This document shows positions 20,255-29,043 of a stretch of DNA of 64,000 nucleotides, piece after piece; positions within the stretch are counted from its first letter, which is position 1; every line of letters begins with the position of its first letter. The stretch comes from Microvirga aerilata (GTDB lineage Bacteria > Pseudomonadota > Alphaproteobacteria > Rhizobiales > Beijerinckiaceae): positions 94,872-158,871 of the forward strand of contig NZ_JAEQMY010000009.1 of the NCBI RefSeq assembly GCF_016743775.1, read 5' to 3'. Both the position numbers and the translations under genes were made by a program. Below the pieces are notes generated by a model. That model was not told the origin of the DNA. It did not search any database and saw only the letters and a list, made by a program, of their open reading frames with translations.

Positions 20255-21633
20255 TGGATGCCAGCCCCTCGGCTGCCGATGCGGACCAGAAGGCCGAGGC
20301 GCCACGCTTCGTCGTAGGTTCGACCATGCGCCATGTTCTGGTGATGACCGGAACGGGAGCAGCCGGTCTCGTTGCGATCTTCATCGTCGATCTCGTTTCG
20401 CTTCTCTACATTTCCTGGCTGAACGATCCCAGCCTCACCGCAGGCGTCGGACTTGCCACGGTCGTGATGTTCTTCACGATCTCCATCAATGTAGGCCTGA
20501 TGATCCCCATTGGGGCGCTCGTCTCGCGGGCGCTCGGCGCGCGAAGGCCCGAGGACGCCCGCCGTCTGGCGACTTCGGGCAGCATCCTCATGGCCATCGT
20601 GGCGGCCTGTGTCAGCCTTATCCTCCTGCCGCTGCTCCCGCTCCTTTTGAACGCGATGGGCGCCAGCGAGCAGACCTACGAGGTGGCTCGCAACTTTCTC
20701 TGGATCGCCCTGCCGACGAACGCTCTCATGGCGGTCGGCATGGCGTTCTCGACCGTGCTGCGCGCGGCGGGCGATGCCAAGCGCAGCATGTACGCCACCC
20801 TGTCGGTTGCCGCCGTCACGGTGGTGCTCGATCCCATCCTGATCTTCGGCTTCGGGTTGAAGGCCAACGGCGCGGCTCTGGCGATCAACATCGCGCGCGT
20901 GGCCTATGTCTATGTGTGCTTTCTCTATCTCACGCGTGCCCATAATCTCCTGGTCGTGCCCAGGCTGAAGGCAGTCCTTGCCGACGCGCGGCCCTTCTTC
21001 GCCATCGCGGTACCGGCGATCCTGACCAACATCGCAGCTCCCGTATCCAACGCCTTTTTCACAGGCGTCATCGCGCAGTTCGGGGATGAGGCCATCGCGG
21101 CATCCGCCATCATCGACAGGGTGACGCCCGTTGCCTTTGCGGGCGTTTTTGCGCTCGCAGGAGCCATCGGCCCTGTGCTGGGACAGAACTGGGGCGCGCA
21201 GCGCTACGACCGCATGAAGCAGACGCTCAAGGATGCCCTGACCTTCACGGTCGTCTATGTGGGCTGCGTGTGGCTGGCCTTGTTCCTCGTGCGCGTCCCC
21301 CTGACACACGCCTTCAACGCGCCGCCGCTCACGGCCGATCTGGTGCAGTTCTTCTGCCAGCTCAGCGGCTTCATCTGGTTCTTCATCAGCCTCGTCTTCG
21401 TGGCGAATGCCTCGTTCAACAATCTCGGCTATCCGCTCCTGTCCACGTTCTTCAACTGGGGCCGGGCGACGTTGGGCATGATTCCCTTTGCGTATTTCGG
21501 AGCCCGGATCGCCGGGCCCGAAGGTGCCCTGATCGGCATCGGAGCAGGGTCCGTGGTGTTTGGAATCGCAGCCGTGATCACTGCGTTCTGGACAATCCGT
21601 CGTTTGGAGAGGCAAGCTGTTCCGGCCTTGTGA
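20254..21633 (+). CDS. MATE family efflux transporter
   Basis: A 459-residue, twelve-helix exporter driven by a sodium or proton gradient. Two related halves are visible; MATE-like segments include GLATVVMFFTISINVGLMIPIGALVSRALGARR-type residues in the first half and GAIGPVLGQNWGAQRYDR in the second. Its ATG overlaps the stop of the antiporter gene, so both are probably made together. Substrate unknown. Confidence 0.88.
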   Translation: MDASPSAADADQKAEAPRFVVGSTMRHVLVMTGTGAAGLVAIFIVDLVSLLYISWLNDPSLTAGVGLATVVMFFTISINVGLMIPIGALVSRALGARRPEDARRLATSGSILMAIVAACVSLILLPLLPLLLNAMGASEQTYEVARNFLWIALPTNALMAVGMAFSTVLRAAGDAKRSMYATLSVAAVTVVLDPILIFGFGLKANGAALAINIARVAYVYVCFLYLTRAHNLLVVPRLKAVLADARPFFAIAVPAILTNIAAPVSNAFFTGVIAQFGDEAIAASAIIDRVTPVAFAGVFALAGAIGPVLGQNWGAQRYDRMKQTLKDALTFTVVYVGCVWLALFLVRVPLTHAFNAPPLTADLVQFFCQLSGFIWFFISLVFVANASFNNLGYPLLSTFFNWGRATLGMIPFAYFGARIAGPEGALIGIGAGSVVFGIAAVITAFWTIRRLERQAVPAL

Positions 21634-21658
21634 CCGGGACAAGCAAAAGGAGGCCGCG

Positions 21659-22381
21659 ATGTTCAACTGGTTCGACCTGATGCGCCAAGCCCAGACCAGC
21701 GCGGCCATGGACGCTCTTGCGCGGCAGTTCCAACTGTCAGGCGATCAGCCCCAGAAGATCATGGCGGCCTTCATGCCGGCCTTTGCCATGGGGCTGCAGC
21801 ACGCCACCACGTCCAGCGACCCTGCCCGGCTGTTCCAGTCGATGATGAGCGGGGGCTACCAGAACTTCTGGCAGGCTGCGGGCAATGCCTTCACGCCGCA
21901 GGCTCAGCAACAGGGCCGGCACCTGCTCGACCAGCTCTTCGGCTCCGACGAGGTCAGCCGCCGCGTGGCCCATCAGGCGGCCAACTATGCGGGTATCAGC
22001 GCGGAAACCATGCAGCAGGCCCTGCCGCTCCTGGCCGGCATTTTCGCCGGCGGCATGGCTCAATGGATGAACACCCAGGGCCAGGCCTTTCAGGCCGGTG
22101 CGCCCACCAAGCCGGCAGCACCCGCCAATCCTTGGGCCGAGTTGTGGGATGGCTGGATGAAGGCGGCGGCCCCTGAGAAGAAGCCCGCCAATCCCTTCGA
22201 GGAGATGATGGCGAGCTTTCTCCAGGCGCCGCCTGCCGCAAAGCCGGCACAGCCGGAGCCCGATCCTTCGGCACCCCTCAACGAGATGATGGAGAAGGGA
22301 CGCGAGATGCAGATGCAGTATCTCACGTCCCTCCAGTCGATCTTCACCGATGCCTGGAAGGGCGGTCCCGGCAAGACCTAG
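21659..22381 (+). CDS. DUF937-like protein
   Basis: A 240-residue protein with a strong AGGAGG site before ATG 21659. The first half resembles DUF937 (YidB-like) proteins: LSGDQPQKIMAAFMPAFAMG, then AANYAGISAETMQQALPLLAGIFAGGM. The second half is Ala/Pro-rich with three related blocks (NPWAELWDGWMKA, NPFEEMMASFLQA, PLNEMMEKGREMQ). No signal peptide or enzyme motif. It follows the MATE gene by 25 bp; function unknown. Confidence 0.65.
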   Translation: MFNWFDLMRQAQTSAAMDALARQFQLSGDQPQKIMAAFMPAFAMGLQHATTSSDPARLFQSMMSGGYQNFWQAAGNAFTPQAQQQGRHLLDQLFGSDEVSRRVAHQAANYAGISAETMQQALPLLAGIFAGGMAQWMNTQGQAFQAGAPTKPAAPANPWAELWDGWMKAAAPEKKPANPFEEMMASFLQAPPAAKPAQPEPDPSAPLNEMMEKGREMQMQYLTSLQSIFTDAWKGGPGKT

Positions 22382-22704
22382 GCGCAGCGCTTGTCCAGCG
22401 TCACCATCGGCACTACGGGCCGGATCTGATGGGCGGAGCGATCTGGCCTCTCGGCCCGGGAATGTCGCTCCGCACTTCGCACCAACACCCATGACGGATT
22501 GCGCAGGAGCGGCTCGTCGAGCGCGCTCGACACATCGCCGCGCGTGAGCCCGATATCCTTCAGCATGCGGTCATCGAACTCTTCCAGGTTCTTGATCTCG
22601 CGGCGATGCCTCAAAGCTTTCGTGAAGCGGACGAGCGAACGGGTGAACTGCCCCACAGCGGCCATGGTCAAAAAGGTCATGGTGGATAATGCAGACCGGC
22701 TCAT
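22378..22704 (-). CDS. DUF1127 (YjiS-like) protein
   Basis: A 108-residue protein with the DUF1127 core NLEEFDDRMLKDIGLTRGDV near the middle. DUF1127 proteins are small Arg-rich alphaproteobacterial proteins, some of which act in RNA turnover and phosphate or carbon metabolism. A hydrophobic N-terminal stretch and a longer C-terminal tail make this one larger than the usual 45-70 residues. AAGGAGAGG lies just ahead of ATG 22704. It overlaps the DUF937 gene end by four bases, convergent. Confidence 0.8.
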   Translation of the reverse strand: MSRSALSTMTFLTMAAVGQFTRSLVRFTKALRHRREIKNLEEFDDRMLKDIGLTRGDVSSALDEPLLRNPSWVLVRSAERHSRAERPDRSAHQIRPVVPMVTLDKRCA

Positions 22705-22882
22705 CGTACCTCTCCTTACGTCACTCTCGATGCATTCGCTCTGGAAGGAGCTTCCAAAGACATGTGAGAGAAGCCACCATGGGTCTCTCACTTAAATCAT
22801 TGATTCTGCTGGTTTAAACTCTTTCATCTGGCATGTTCTACCAGAGGCATTTCATCACTTGAAGCGATTGTTTGAAATATGT

Positions 22883-22903
22883 ATCATCATGATTATTGAT
22901 GAT
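22883..22903. promoter_or_regulatory. inverted repeat, likely LysR-type operator
   Basis: ATCATCA-N7-TGATGAT, perfect 7-bp arms containing a T-N11-A core as expected of LysR-type binding sites. It overlaps the region just before the LysR gene's start, a usual place for autoregulation, in a clearly AT-rich stretch. Confidence 0.5.
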
Positions 22904-22916
22904 GGAGTGTGAGGCC

Positions 22917-23807
22917 ATGCACCTGCTCGATATCGACCAGCTCCGGACGTTCGTCGCCATTGCGGATACGGGGTCGTTCACCCGCGCGGCGGAGATCGTG
23001 CACAAGACGCAGAGCGCCGTGTCCATGCAGATGAAGCGGCTGGAGGACCGGGTCGGCAAGGCGATCTTCGAGCGCGACGGACGCCTGTCCAAGCTCACTG
23101 ACGAGGGCGAGCGCCTGCTGGACTATGCCCGGCGCATCGTGCGCCTGAACACGGAATGCATGGCGTCCTTCAACGACAACGAGCTCACCGGCCGCGTGCG
23201 CCTAGGATTGCCGGACGATTACGCCGACCGCTACCTGCCCGAGATTCTCGCCCGCTTCTCGCGCTCCAACCCGAAGGCCGAGGTGACGGTGATGTGCGAG
23301 CCCACGCACAACCTGATCGAGCGGGTGCAGCACGGGGACCTGGATCTGGCGATCATCACCCATGTGGACCGGCGCGGGCCGTCCGAGATCGTGCGCATCG
23401 AGCAGCTGCTCTGGGTCACCTCCGCCCGCCACGGGGTGCACGAGGAGACGACCGTGCCGCTGGCGCTGGGCCGCCCGAACTGCGGCTGGCGCCACTCGGC
23501 GACGGAGGCTCTGGAGAGCGCCAGCCGCCCCTTCCGCATCGCCTATGTGAGCTGGCATTCCACCGCCGTGGGCGCGGCGGTTCTGGCGGGGCTTGCGGTG
23601 TCCGTGCTGCCGGAAAGCGCCGTGCGCCCCGGCATGCGGATCCTCGGCCCGTCCGACGGCTTCCCGGCCCTGCCCTCGTGCAAGATCGGCCTCATCCGCG
23701 CCCGCGGCGAGGAGAACCCGCTGGCGGACGCGCTGGGCTTTCACATCAAGCAGTCGCTGGACAACCTGGGCTCCACCCGCACCATGCAGCCCATCGCGGC
23801 GGAGTAG
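22917..23807 (+). CDS. LysR family transcriptional regulator
   Basis: About 296 residues. The N-terminal winged HTH is typical (LRTFVAIADTGSFTRAAEIV, then TQSAVSMQMKRLEDRVGKAI). The rest is a periplasmic-binding-like effector domain (GRVRLGLPDDYADRYLPEIL). It is convergent with an EamA exporter gene 18 bp downstream. The start is uncertain: ATG 22917 gives a normal N-terminus, but in-frame ATGs at 22899 and 22902 are also available. Effector unknown. Confidence 0.9.
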   Translation: MHLLDIDQLRTFVAIADTGSFTRAAEIVHKTQSAVSMQMKRLEDRVGKAIFERDGRLSKLTDEGERLLDYARRIVRLNTECMASFNDNELTGRVRLGLPDDYADRYLPEILARFSRSNPKAEVTVMCEPTHNLIERVQHGDLDLAIITHVDRRGPSEIVRIEQLLWVTSARHGVHEETTVPLALGRPNCGWRHSATEALESASRPFRIAYVSWHSTAVGAAVLAGLAVSVLPESAVRPGMRILGPSDGFPALPSCKIGLIRARGEENPLADALGFHIKQSLDNLGSTRTMQPIAAE

Positions 23808-23825
23808 ACCGCGGCGGGCCAGACC

Positions 23826-24755
23826 CTACCTGGCCGCGGGCCGGCGCAGCACCAGCACGTTGCCCGCGAGCGCCAGCACGACGCCGATGCCGGCAAGAGC
23901 CGTCCACACGTAACCCTCGATCACGGTCGAGACCGTGAGCGCCACGACCGGAAACAGCACCGTGGCGTAGCCCGCCCGCGCGGCCCCGAGCCGCCGCAGC
24001 AGGGTGAGGTACGACATGAAGGCCAGCACCGACGCGCCGATGGAGAGATACAGCAGCGAGCCCACGTATTTGGCGGTCGGCTCGATGATGAAGGCGTTGC
24101 CGCGCACGAGGTTCAGCGCCAGCAGCACCGCGCAGCCATAGGTCATGCCCCAGGCGGTGGCCGACAGAAGCGGCACGCCCCGGCGCTGCACCACCGTCGA
24201 GATCATGTTGCCCGAGCAGAAGAACAGGGTGCCCATCACGCAAAGCCCGAGGCCGAACAAGGCATCGGCGTTGAAGCCCGCCCCCGTAATCTCCGGCCAG
24301 AACAGGAACACGATGCCCGCCACGCCGATGACGCCGCCCAGCGCCACCCGCGGCTCCACCTTCTGTCGGAACACCAGGAAGCCGAGGGCCAGATTGAACA
24401 CGGAGGCGAGCGAGAACACCACGGACAAAAGCCCGGACGGCACGCTCAGGCCCCCGTAGTAGAACGAAATGAAGTTGAACGAGAACAGGCAGCAGCCCAC
24501 CGCCGCGAAGCGCCCGTGATCGGCGCGCCCGAAGCGCACCTTATGGCCCGTGGCCAGCACCCAGGCCCACATGACGGCAGCCGCCAGCAGGAACCGCCAC
24601 AGCACCGACATCTCCGGCGCCAGGACGCCGAGCTGCGCCCGGATGCCGATCCAGCTCACGCCCCACAGGAACACGGTGGCCGCGTAAAGCCCCAGGGTGG
24701 TCCCGTCGACCCCTTTCAGGCTCGGCTGGGGAACGGTGGCGGTGGCGTGGGTCAT
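23826..24755 (-). CDS. EamA/DMT family transporter
   Basis: A 309-residue drug/metabolite transporter with ten predicted helices in two EamA repeats. Characteristic spots are FLWGVSWIGIRAQLG in the first helix, FNFISFYYGGLSVPSGLLSV in the middle of the first repeat, and a final VWTALAGIGVVLALAGNVLV. Members export amino acids and other small metabolites. Its gene ends next to the LysR gene, which is a plausible regulator but not shown. Confidence 0.88.
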   Translation of the reverse strand: MTHATATVPQPSLKGVDGTTLGLYAATVFLWGVSWIGIRAQLGVLAPEMSVLWRFLLAAAVMWAWVLATGHKVRFGRADHGRFAAVGCCLFSFNFISFYYGGLSVPSGLLSVVFSLASVFNLALGFLVFRQKVEPRVALGGVIGVAGIVFLFWPEITGAGFNADALFGLGLCVMGTLFFCSGNMISTVVQRRGVPLLSATAWGMTYGCAVLLALNLVRGNAFIIEPTAKYVGSLLYLSIGASVLAFMSYLTLLRRLGAARAGYATVLFPVVALTVSTVIEGYVWTALAGIGVVLALAGNVLVLRRPAAR

Positions 24756-24875
24756 GGCAGGTCCGTTTCGTCGTCAGGCTGCCGGAATACGCCCGATGAC
24801 GCATCAGCACAAATGATGAAAACTAATCGGTTGCCCCTGGATCGGTGATGAAACGCCCGAAAACCCCTGCCAACC

Positions 24876-24961
24876 CTGCAACACCCGCTGCAACGGGGCT
24901 GCAACGGGGGACTGCAACGGGGGACTGCAACGGGCTGCAACGGCGGTGCGGTCCGTTGCAG
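24876..24961. repeat. array of CTGCAACGG repeats
   Basis: Five exact copies of CTGCAACGG start at 24888, 24899, 24912, 24925 and 24935, a partial one at 24876, and one inverted copy (CCGTTGCAG) at 24953-24961. Spacing is 10-13 bp, close to one helical turn. The array lies between the divergent EamA and HTH genes. It may bind a protein cooperatively or be a simple tandem expansion. Confidence 0.75.
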
Positions 24962-25047
24962 CCGGGGCTACATGCCGGCCCAATCTTGACAATTGCGGGT
25001 GTTCCGTTATCTTGTTCTTGTTTTGTTCCATGCGGGAGGCCATTGCC

Positions 25048-25620
25048 ATGACGCTCTCTTCCTCCTCGTCCGCATTTCGCCGGGAGAAGCTCACCCCTGA
25101 GCGCATTGCCGAGATGCGCGGGATGGTGGAGGGCAGCACCCTCTCCTTCCGGCGCATCGCCGCCAGCATGAGCCTGACGGCCTCCACGGTATCCCGCTAC
25201 GCGGCGGAAGGCGGCTGGCAGCGCCCAAGCGATCCGGCAGGCCCTGCCGGCGTCCCGGCTCCCGCTCCACCCCATGCAAAGGCCCGCCCGGCCCTCCCGA
25301 CCGTTCAGCAGCGCGAGCGGATCACGCAGAAGCTCTGGCGGCTGGCGGAGCGCCACGCCGAAGAGCTGGAGGACCAGCCCCTCGAGGTCGCCCAGCGCGC
25401 CCTCCAGCCGCTCGCCCGCCTCACCCGGACGCTGGGCGAGATGGACAAGCACGTCCAGCCGCCCTTAGACGCGGGGCAATACGAGATCGACACCAAGCCC
25501 CGCCGCAGCCTCCACGAAATGCGCGACGAGCTCGTGGCTCATCTGGAGCGCATCGAGCGCGAGGAGCGGGAGTATGAGGAGCGCTATCGGTGGACGTTTG
25601 AGGATGGGGCGGGGATCTAG
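25048..25620 (+). CDS. helix-turn-helix protein of unknown function
   Basis: A 190-residue protein. Residues about 10-55 form a helix-turn-helix (LTPERIAEMRGMVEGS, then FRRIAASMSLTASTVSRYA) of the kind seen in resolvase-like regulators and phage terminase small subunits. A Pro-rich linker and a long charged helical region with QRERITQKLWRLAERHAEEL follow. The C-terminus is Glu/Arg-rich. GGGAGG precedes ATG 25048. It sits next to the CTGCAACGG array and at the edge of the islet. I cannot assign a family. Confidence 0.6.
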   Translation: MTLSSSSSAFRREKLTPERIAEMRGMVEGSTLSFRRIAASMSLTASTVSRYAAEGGWQRPSDPAGPAGVPAPAPPHAKARPALPTVQQRERITQKLWRLAERHAEELEDQPLEVAQRALQPLARLTRTLGEMDKHVQPPLDAGQYEIDTKPRRSLHEMRDELVAHLERIEREEREYEERYRWTFEDGAGI

Positions 25621-25930
25621 AGGGGTGAGCGTAAAAGTCGAAAAGCAGACGATCAGCGAATCTTTGAGCATCCTCGAATGACTCTAAGCGTAATCTGCTC
25701 AAGTTTTGATATTATTGGTCCCAGCAATTTTGGTGCAGCTTGATTGACTGACGAGAGCTGATCAAAGGCTGCAAGTCTGCATTCCGCACTTTCTTATAGT
25801 CAGTTTCACGGCTCCGCTTATGCCATGGATTCATTGCCGATCTTACGTTACTAAGGAACGTAGATCAGCATGCTGCTTGGGTCGATGATCCTACTCTAGC
25901 GCAGTGAGTTGTTGTGGAGTGCCAACTGGG
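25621..25930. other. AT-richer non-coding stretch at islet edge
   Basis: No gene seen. Base composition falls sharply compared with the preceding DNA, which marks the left side of the islet. It presumably holds the promoter of the following pair, but I could not pick convincing -35/-10 elements or attachment repeats. Confidence 0.5.
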
Positions 25931-27619
25931 ATGCCCGAAGCTGATACACCTGCATCGGGAACAGAGACTGCGAAGGCATCTGTTCCCGATGTTGCACACT
26001 GGCGCGAGGAACTGCGCCTCCTCCTCCATCCCGGCAATATCGGTCAATTCGACCACATCGAGCTGACTGAGATCATCGCCACGCCGCGCGGTGCCCGAAC
26101 GCTCAACGTGCTGTCTGTGGCCGTGCTGGCCGAGGGGAGACCAGACGTCGGAAAGGTCGAGCAAACCCAGTTCCGCAATCTGCAAATCAGAGTTGACGGC
26201 TTCAAGGATTGGCGTTTCGGTGTTGGGCGCACCCTCCGGTCGCTCATGGCCCTCGACAAAGCTTTAGAGGAGTTTGCCACGACGGGAGTATGGGCGCTGA
26301 GCGGCCAAGCGCTCGAGGTGGGCAATATGTGGCCTGAACCTGCGATGTTTGCCCCACCAGATGGGACAGTCGAGGTCCCACTAAACAAGATCCTGAAGAA
26401 CAATTTTTGGGCTGGCTCGCACGTGTTCCGTCTTACCGACCGAGGCAAGGAGAGCTTTGCCCCATTCTTTGCCGACAGACGGCGCCTGCAGGCGCTGTCT
26501 GATGCCGTTTCCCAGGACGTGCCAATGGCCTTCGCGGGTCTTGCGGATCTGCTGGGCGATATCGTAATCCAGCTCCCAGTCACCATCTTGGCGCCGAGTG
26601 TCGAGGCGCCGCGCGGCGCGGAGCACTCGGAAGTGAAGGTAGCGTGGCGGCGAAGATCGGCGCCGCGAGATCTAGTCGTTGCCGCTCGGAACCGTTGGGA
26701 CGAACTTTTAATCGGTGCAGCCGTGAGCCAGGGCTTTAGGGATACTGCGAACCTCCCTATCAATGGCCATCGTCAATCTGTTGAATCAGAAACTTGGGAC
26801 ACCACGACAGGTCGCCTTATCAGCGCAACAGTGTCTACATCGACCCTCAAGACGATTGAAGTTGATGTGCACGAGGTGCAACATGAACCCCGACTGTTCG
26901 CCGCTCCAGATCTTGACGGTGAGCCGCAGAGGGGACGCGTGGAACTGACGCGCACGAGGACCATCGTCGTTGGTGAGGAGGCGGTGCAGGACGCCAACTA
27001 TTGGCTCAGTCGTCGGCAGGATCTTGAGGAGAGGCGCCGTCTCACGGAGACCCGCGACTTTGTCCAATACCGCTCCCGCTCTGGCTCGTCGGACGAGCGA
27101 GTCCGGGCTCTGACTGATCTCCGCTTTCTAATAAACAAACACGGCGAGGCTGGGGTGGATCTCTGGGATCCGTACCTAACTGGAGAGGATCTACTTCAGA
27201 CCCTATTCTGGTGCAGTCATGGGGACGCACCCTTGCGAGGGCTGACCGATGGCCGCGACCCACCATCCAGCGAACCTCCGGACGATGCCGCTCCGCGGGA
27301 GCCCACAACGCTAAGAGTGGCCTTCCCACATCGGCAGAGGGCTGTCCTTGAGCGCGATAAGGGCAACTGCCAGGGCCTGCATCTCGAATACCGAACTCGG
27401 CGGGGTCCGAAGGGTTGGGGCTTCCATGACCGGTTCCTAATCTTCCCGAATGGGCGAGATGGCCCACGGGCATGGTCGCTCGGGACTTCCGTCAACAGCC
27501 TGGGTAAGGCGCACCACATCCTGCAACGAGTCTCGAACCCCGCGATGGTGGCTGGCGCTTTTCAAGATCTTTGGGAAGCGCTGGATGAACCACAACACGT
27601 CGTATGGAGATCGTGGTGA
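25931..27619 (+). CDS. PLD-like protein, tentative VPA1262-type N-terminal domain
   Basis: A 562-residue protein with base composition unlike its neighbours. The N-terminal two thirds (QFDHIELTEIIATPRGAR, FKDWRFGVGRTLRSL, NKILKNNFWAGSHVFRL) resembles, from memory, proteins annotated with a VPA1262 N-terminal domain. The C-terminus has HDRFLIFP (His about residue 499) followed by GTSVNSLGKAHHI, like a phospholipase D half-site (HxK/R plus GSxN). A PLD nuclease or lipase activity is inference. I use ATG 25931, with GGAG at 25916; GTG 25904 is an alternative. It overlaps the next gene. Confidence 0.6.
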   Translation: MPEADTPASGTETAKASVPDVAHWREELRLLLHPGNIGQFDHIELTEIIATPRGARTLNVLSVAVLAEGRPDVGKVEQTQFRNLQIRVDGFKDWRFGVGRTLRSLMALDKALEEFATTGVWALSGQALEVGNMWPEPAMFAPPDGTVEVPLNKILKNNFWAGSHVFRLTDRGKESFAPFFADRRRLQALSDAVSQDVPMAFAGLADLLGDIVIQLPVTILAPSVEAPRGAEHSEVKVAWRRRSAPRDLVVAARNRWDELLIGAAVSQGFRDTANLPINGHRQSVESETWDTTTGRLISATVSTSTLKTIEVDVHEVQHEPRLFAAPDLDGEPQRGRVELTRTRTIVVGEEAVQDANYWLSRRQDLEERRRLTETRDFVQYRSRSGSSDERVRALTDLRFLINKHGEAGVDLWDPYLTGEDLLQTLFWCSHGDAPLRGLTDGRDPPSSEPPDDAAPREPTTLRVAFPHRQRAVLERDKGNCQGLHLEYRTRRGPKGWGFHDRFLIFPNGRDGPRAWSLGTSVNSLGKAHHILQRVSNPAMVAGAFQDLWEALDEPQHVVWRSW

Positions 27620-29043
27620 GCCCGCGTGCGAGGGCGCTAGTGCACCTCCTTAAAGCGTGGGACGGGCACGTCGAGCCACCCGTGAGCCTTGAAGCTGTTA
27701 TCCGAGAGATGCAGCCGTCGGCTGCCGACTCAATGGTTGAGAGCCTGATAGAGGCCGTGCGCAGCGACCTGGCTGATGTTCCGGGCCTGCTTGCAACGCT
27801 GACGACGTTAGACCCAGCAGAGTTGCTCCGGTTAGCTAGGCGTCTCGGCTGGACCGTGCAGACATTCATCGACTTTGATCTTCACCAGCAGCGGTCCAGG
27901 TTGAGAATCGAGGCGGCTCTCGCATCCGCCGCGGTGTGGGACGATACAGGGAGCTTCTGGGAAGCTATGCGCCTCCAACTTGGCGGCTGCCGCCCGGTTT
28001 TGACAGCCTTCGAAATCGTGGTGCGGAGCCGGGCCGCAGATATTCACGTACCTGAAGGTACACCGATATGGGAGCGCGAACACCTCCAGGATTTGCAGGA
28101 GGCAGACAGTGAAGCAGATTGGGAGCGTCTTGCAGAACGAGCCCACGCTTTTCCTAAACTCCCGAGACCCGACCTATGCGTAGCACAGGCAACCCGAGCC
28201 CTTGCGCTGCTGGATTGGCCTCGTTTGGTCCACCTTGCCGATGAGACAAAGAGTTGGCTGCTCGGCCATATGCTCCTAAGCCCCTTGCCGTTGGCAGATG
28301 CCTTCCGCCTTGCGACCGCAAGCGTCAGCGGCCACGTTCGCTTCGCGGCACTGGAACGTATCGTGAGGCGTGAAAAGCGCAGGCTATCACCAGAAGAAGA
28401 GACAGCGTTAAAGAATCTTCTGCTTATCTTGGCCAAGGATGAAAACGATTGGCCGCGCTGGCTTGCAGTCTGCAACCGCTATCCCGTTCGCAACCCTCAC
28501 ATGCAGGCCGCCCTCGGTCGCGCTCTCGCGCGCAGTGGGATGAGAGCACTTCGGGACTATGTAGAAAGTATCTCATTGCACATATCGGGCGGAGAGGGTC
28601 GTGAGTGCGTCACCCGGTGCCTGTCAGTTTTTCGAGCCTGCGCAGGGCAATCAAAGCGGCACACGCTCTGGCGCGAAGCGTTCAAGCGGTGGCAGACTTG
28701 GGACTTCGGCCGTGACGAAGAGCAGGGACTCAACACTATCGCTAGGAGCGAGCTCGACTATGGTGTTGTGGGATGGCTTATAGAGGGTGAGGAACAGGAG
28801 CCATGCCTGAATCTTGATCAAGCTTTCGAGCAGGAGTTGAGCGAGCTAGACATACAATGGCATGCATCAGTGAGCACAGCCATTTCAGGTTTTTTTAGAT
28901 TGTTGTCCCGACATCAAGTCTTGGCTCATGCAAGGAGGCAATCAACACGCGATGCGGACTGGCTTCCAGGACCGTCCGTTTATGTGCCGGCAGCTGCAAG
29001 CGACGTGTTCAATCAGCGGCGCTACCATTGGGATGGCCGATAA
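27604..29043 (+). CDS. unknown helical protein, partner of the PLD-like gene
   Basis: A 479-residue protein that I do not recognise. It looks almost wholly helical, with repeated Leu/Ala/Trp-rich segments (LLRLARRLGWTVQTFIDF, LALLDWPRLVHLADETKSWL, ALGRALARSGMRALRDYV) suggestive of a TPR- or HEAT-like scaffold. No membrane segment, nucleotide motif or catalytic signature is visible. The start overlaps the end of the preceding gene by 16 bases; GTG 27613 or 27616, the latter forming GTGA with that stop behind GGAGA, would also fit. The overlap and shared atypical composition imply one operon and a joint function. Confidence 0.6.
   Translation: MEIVVSPRARALVHLLKAWDGHVEPPVSLEAVIREMQPSAADSMVESLIEAVRSDLADVPGLLATLTTLDPAELLRLARRLGWTVQTFIDFDLHQQRSRLRIEAALASAAVWDDTGSFWEAMRLQLGGCRPVLTAFEIVVRSRAADIHVPEGTPIWEREHLQDLQEADSEADWERLAERAHAFPKLPRPDLCVAQATRALALLDWPRLVHLADETKSWLLGHMLLSPLPLADAFRLATASVSGHVRFAALERIVRREKRRLSPEEETALKNLLLILAKDENDWPRWLAVCNRYPVRNPHMQAALGRALARSGMRALRDYVESISLHISGGEGRECVTRCLSVFRACAGQSKRHTLWREAFKRWQTWDFGRDEEQGLNTIARSELDYGVVGWLIEGEEQEPCLNLDQAFEQELSELDIQWHASVSTAISGFFRLLSRHQVLAHARRQSTRDADWLPGPSVYVPAAASDVFNQRRYHWDGR

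Noticed and set aside
24876..24961. CTGCAACGG copies considered as a CRISPR array.
   Set aside because: The repeats are only 9 bp with 1-4 bp between them; there are no spacers and no cas genes.
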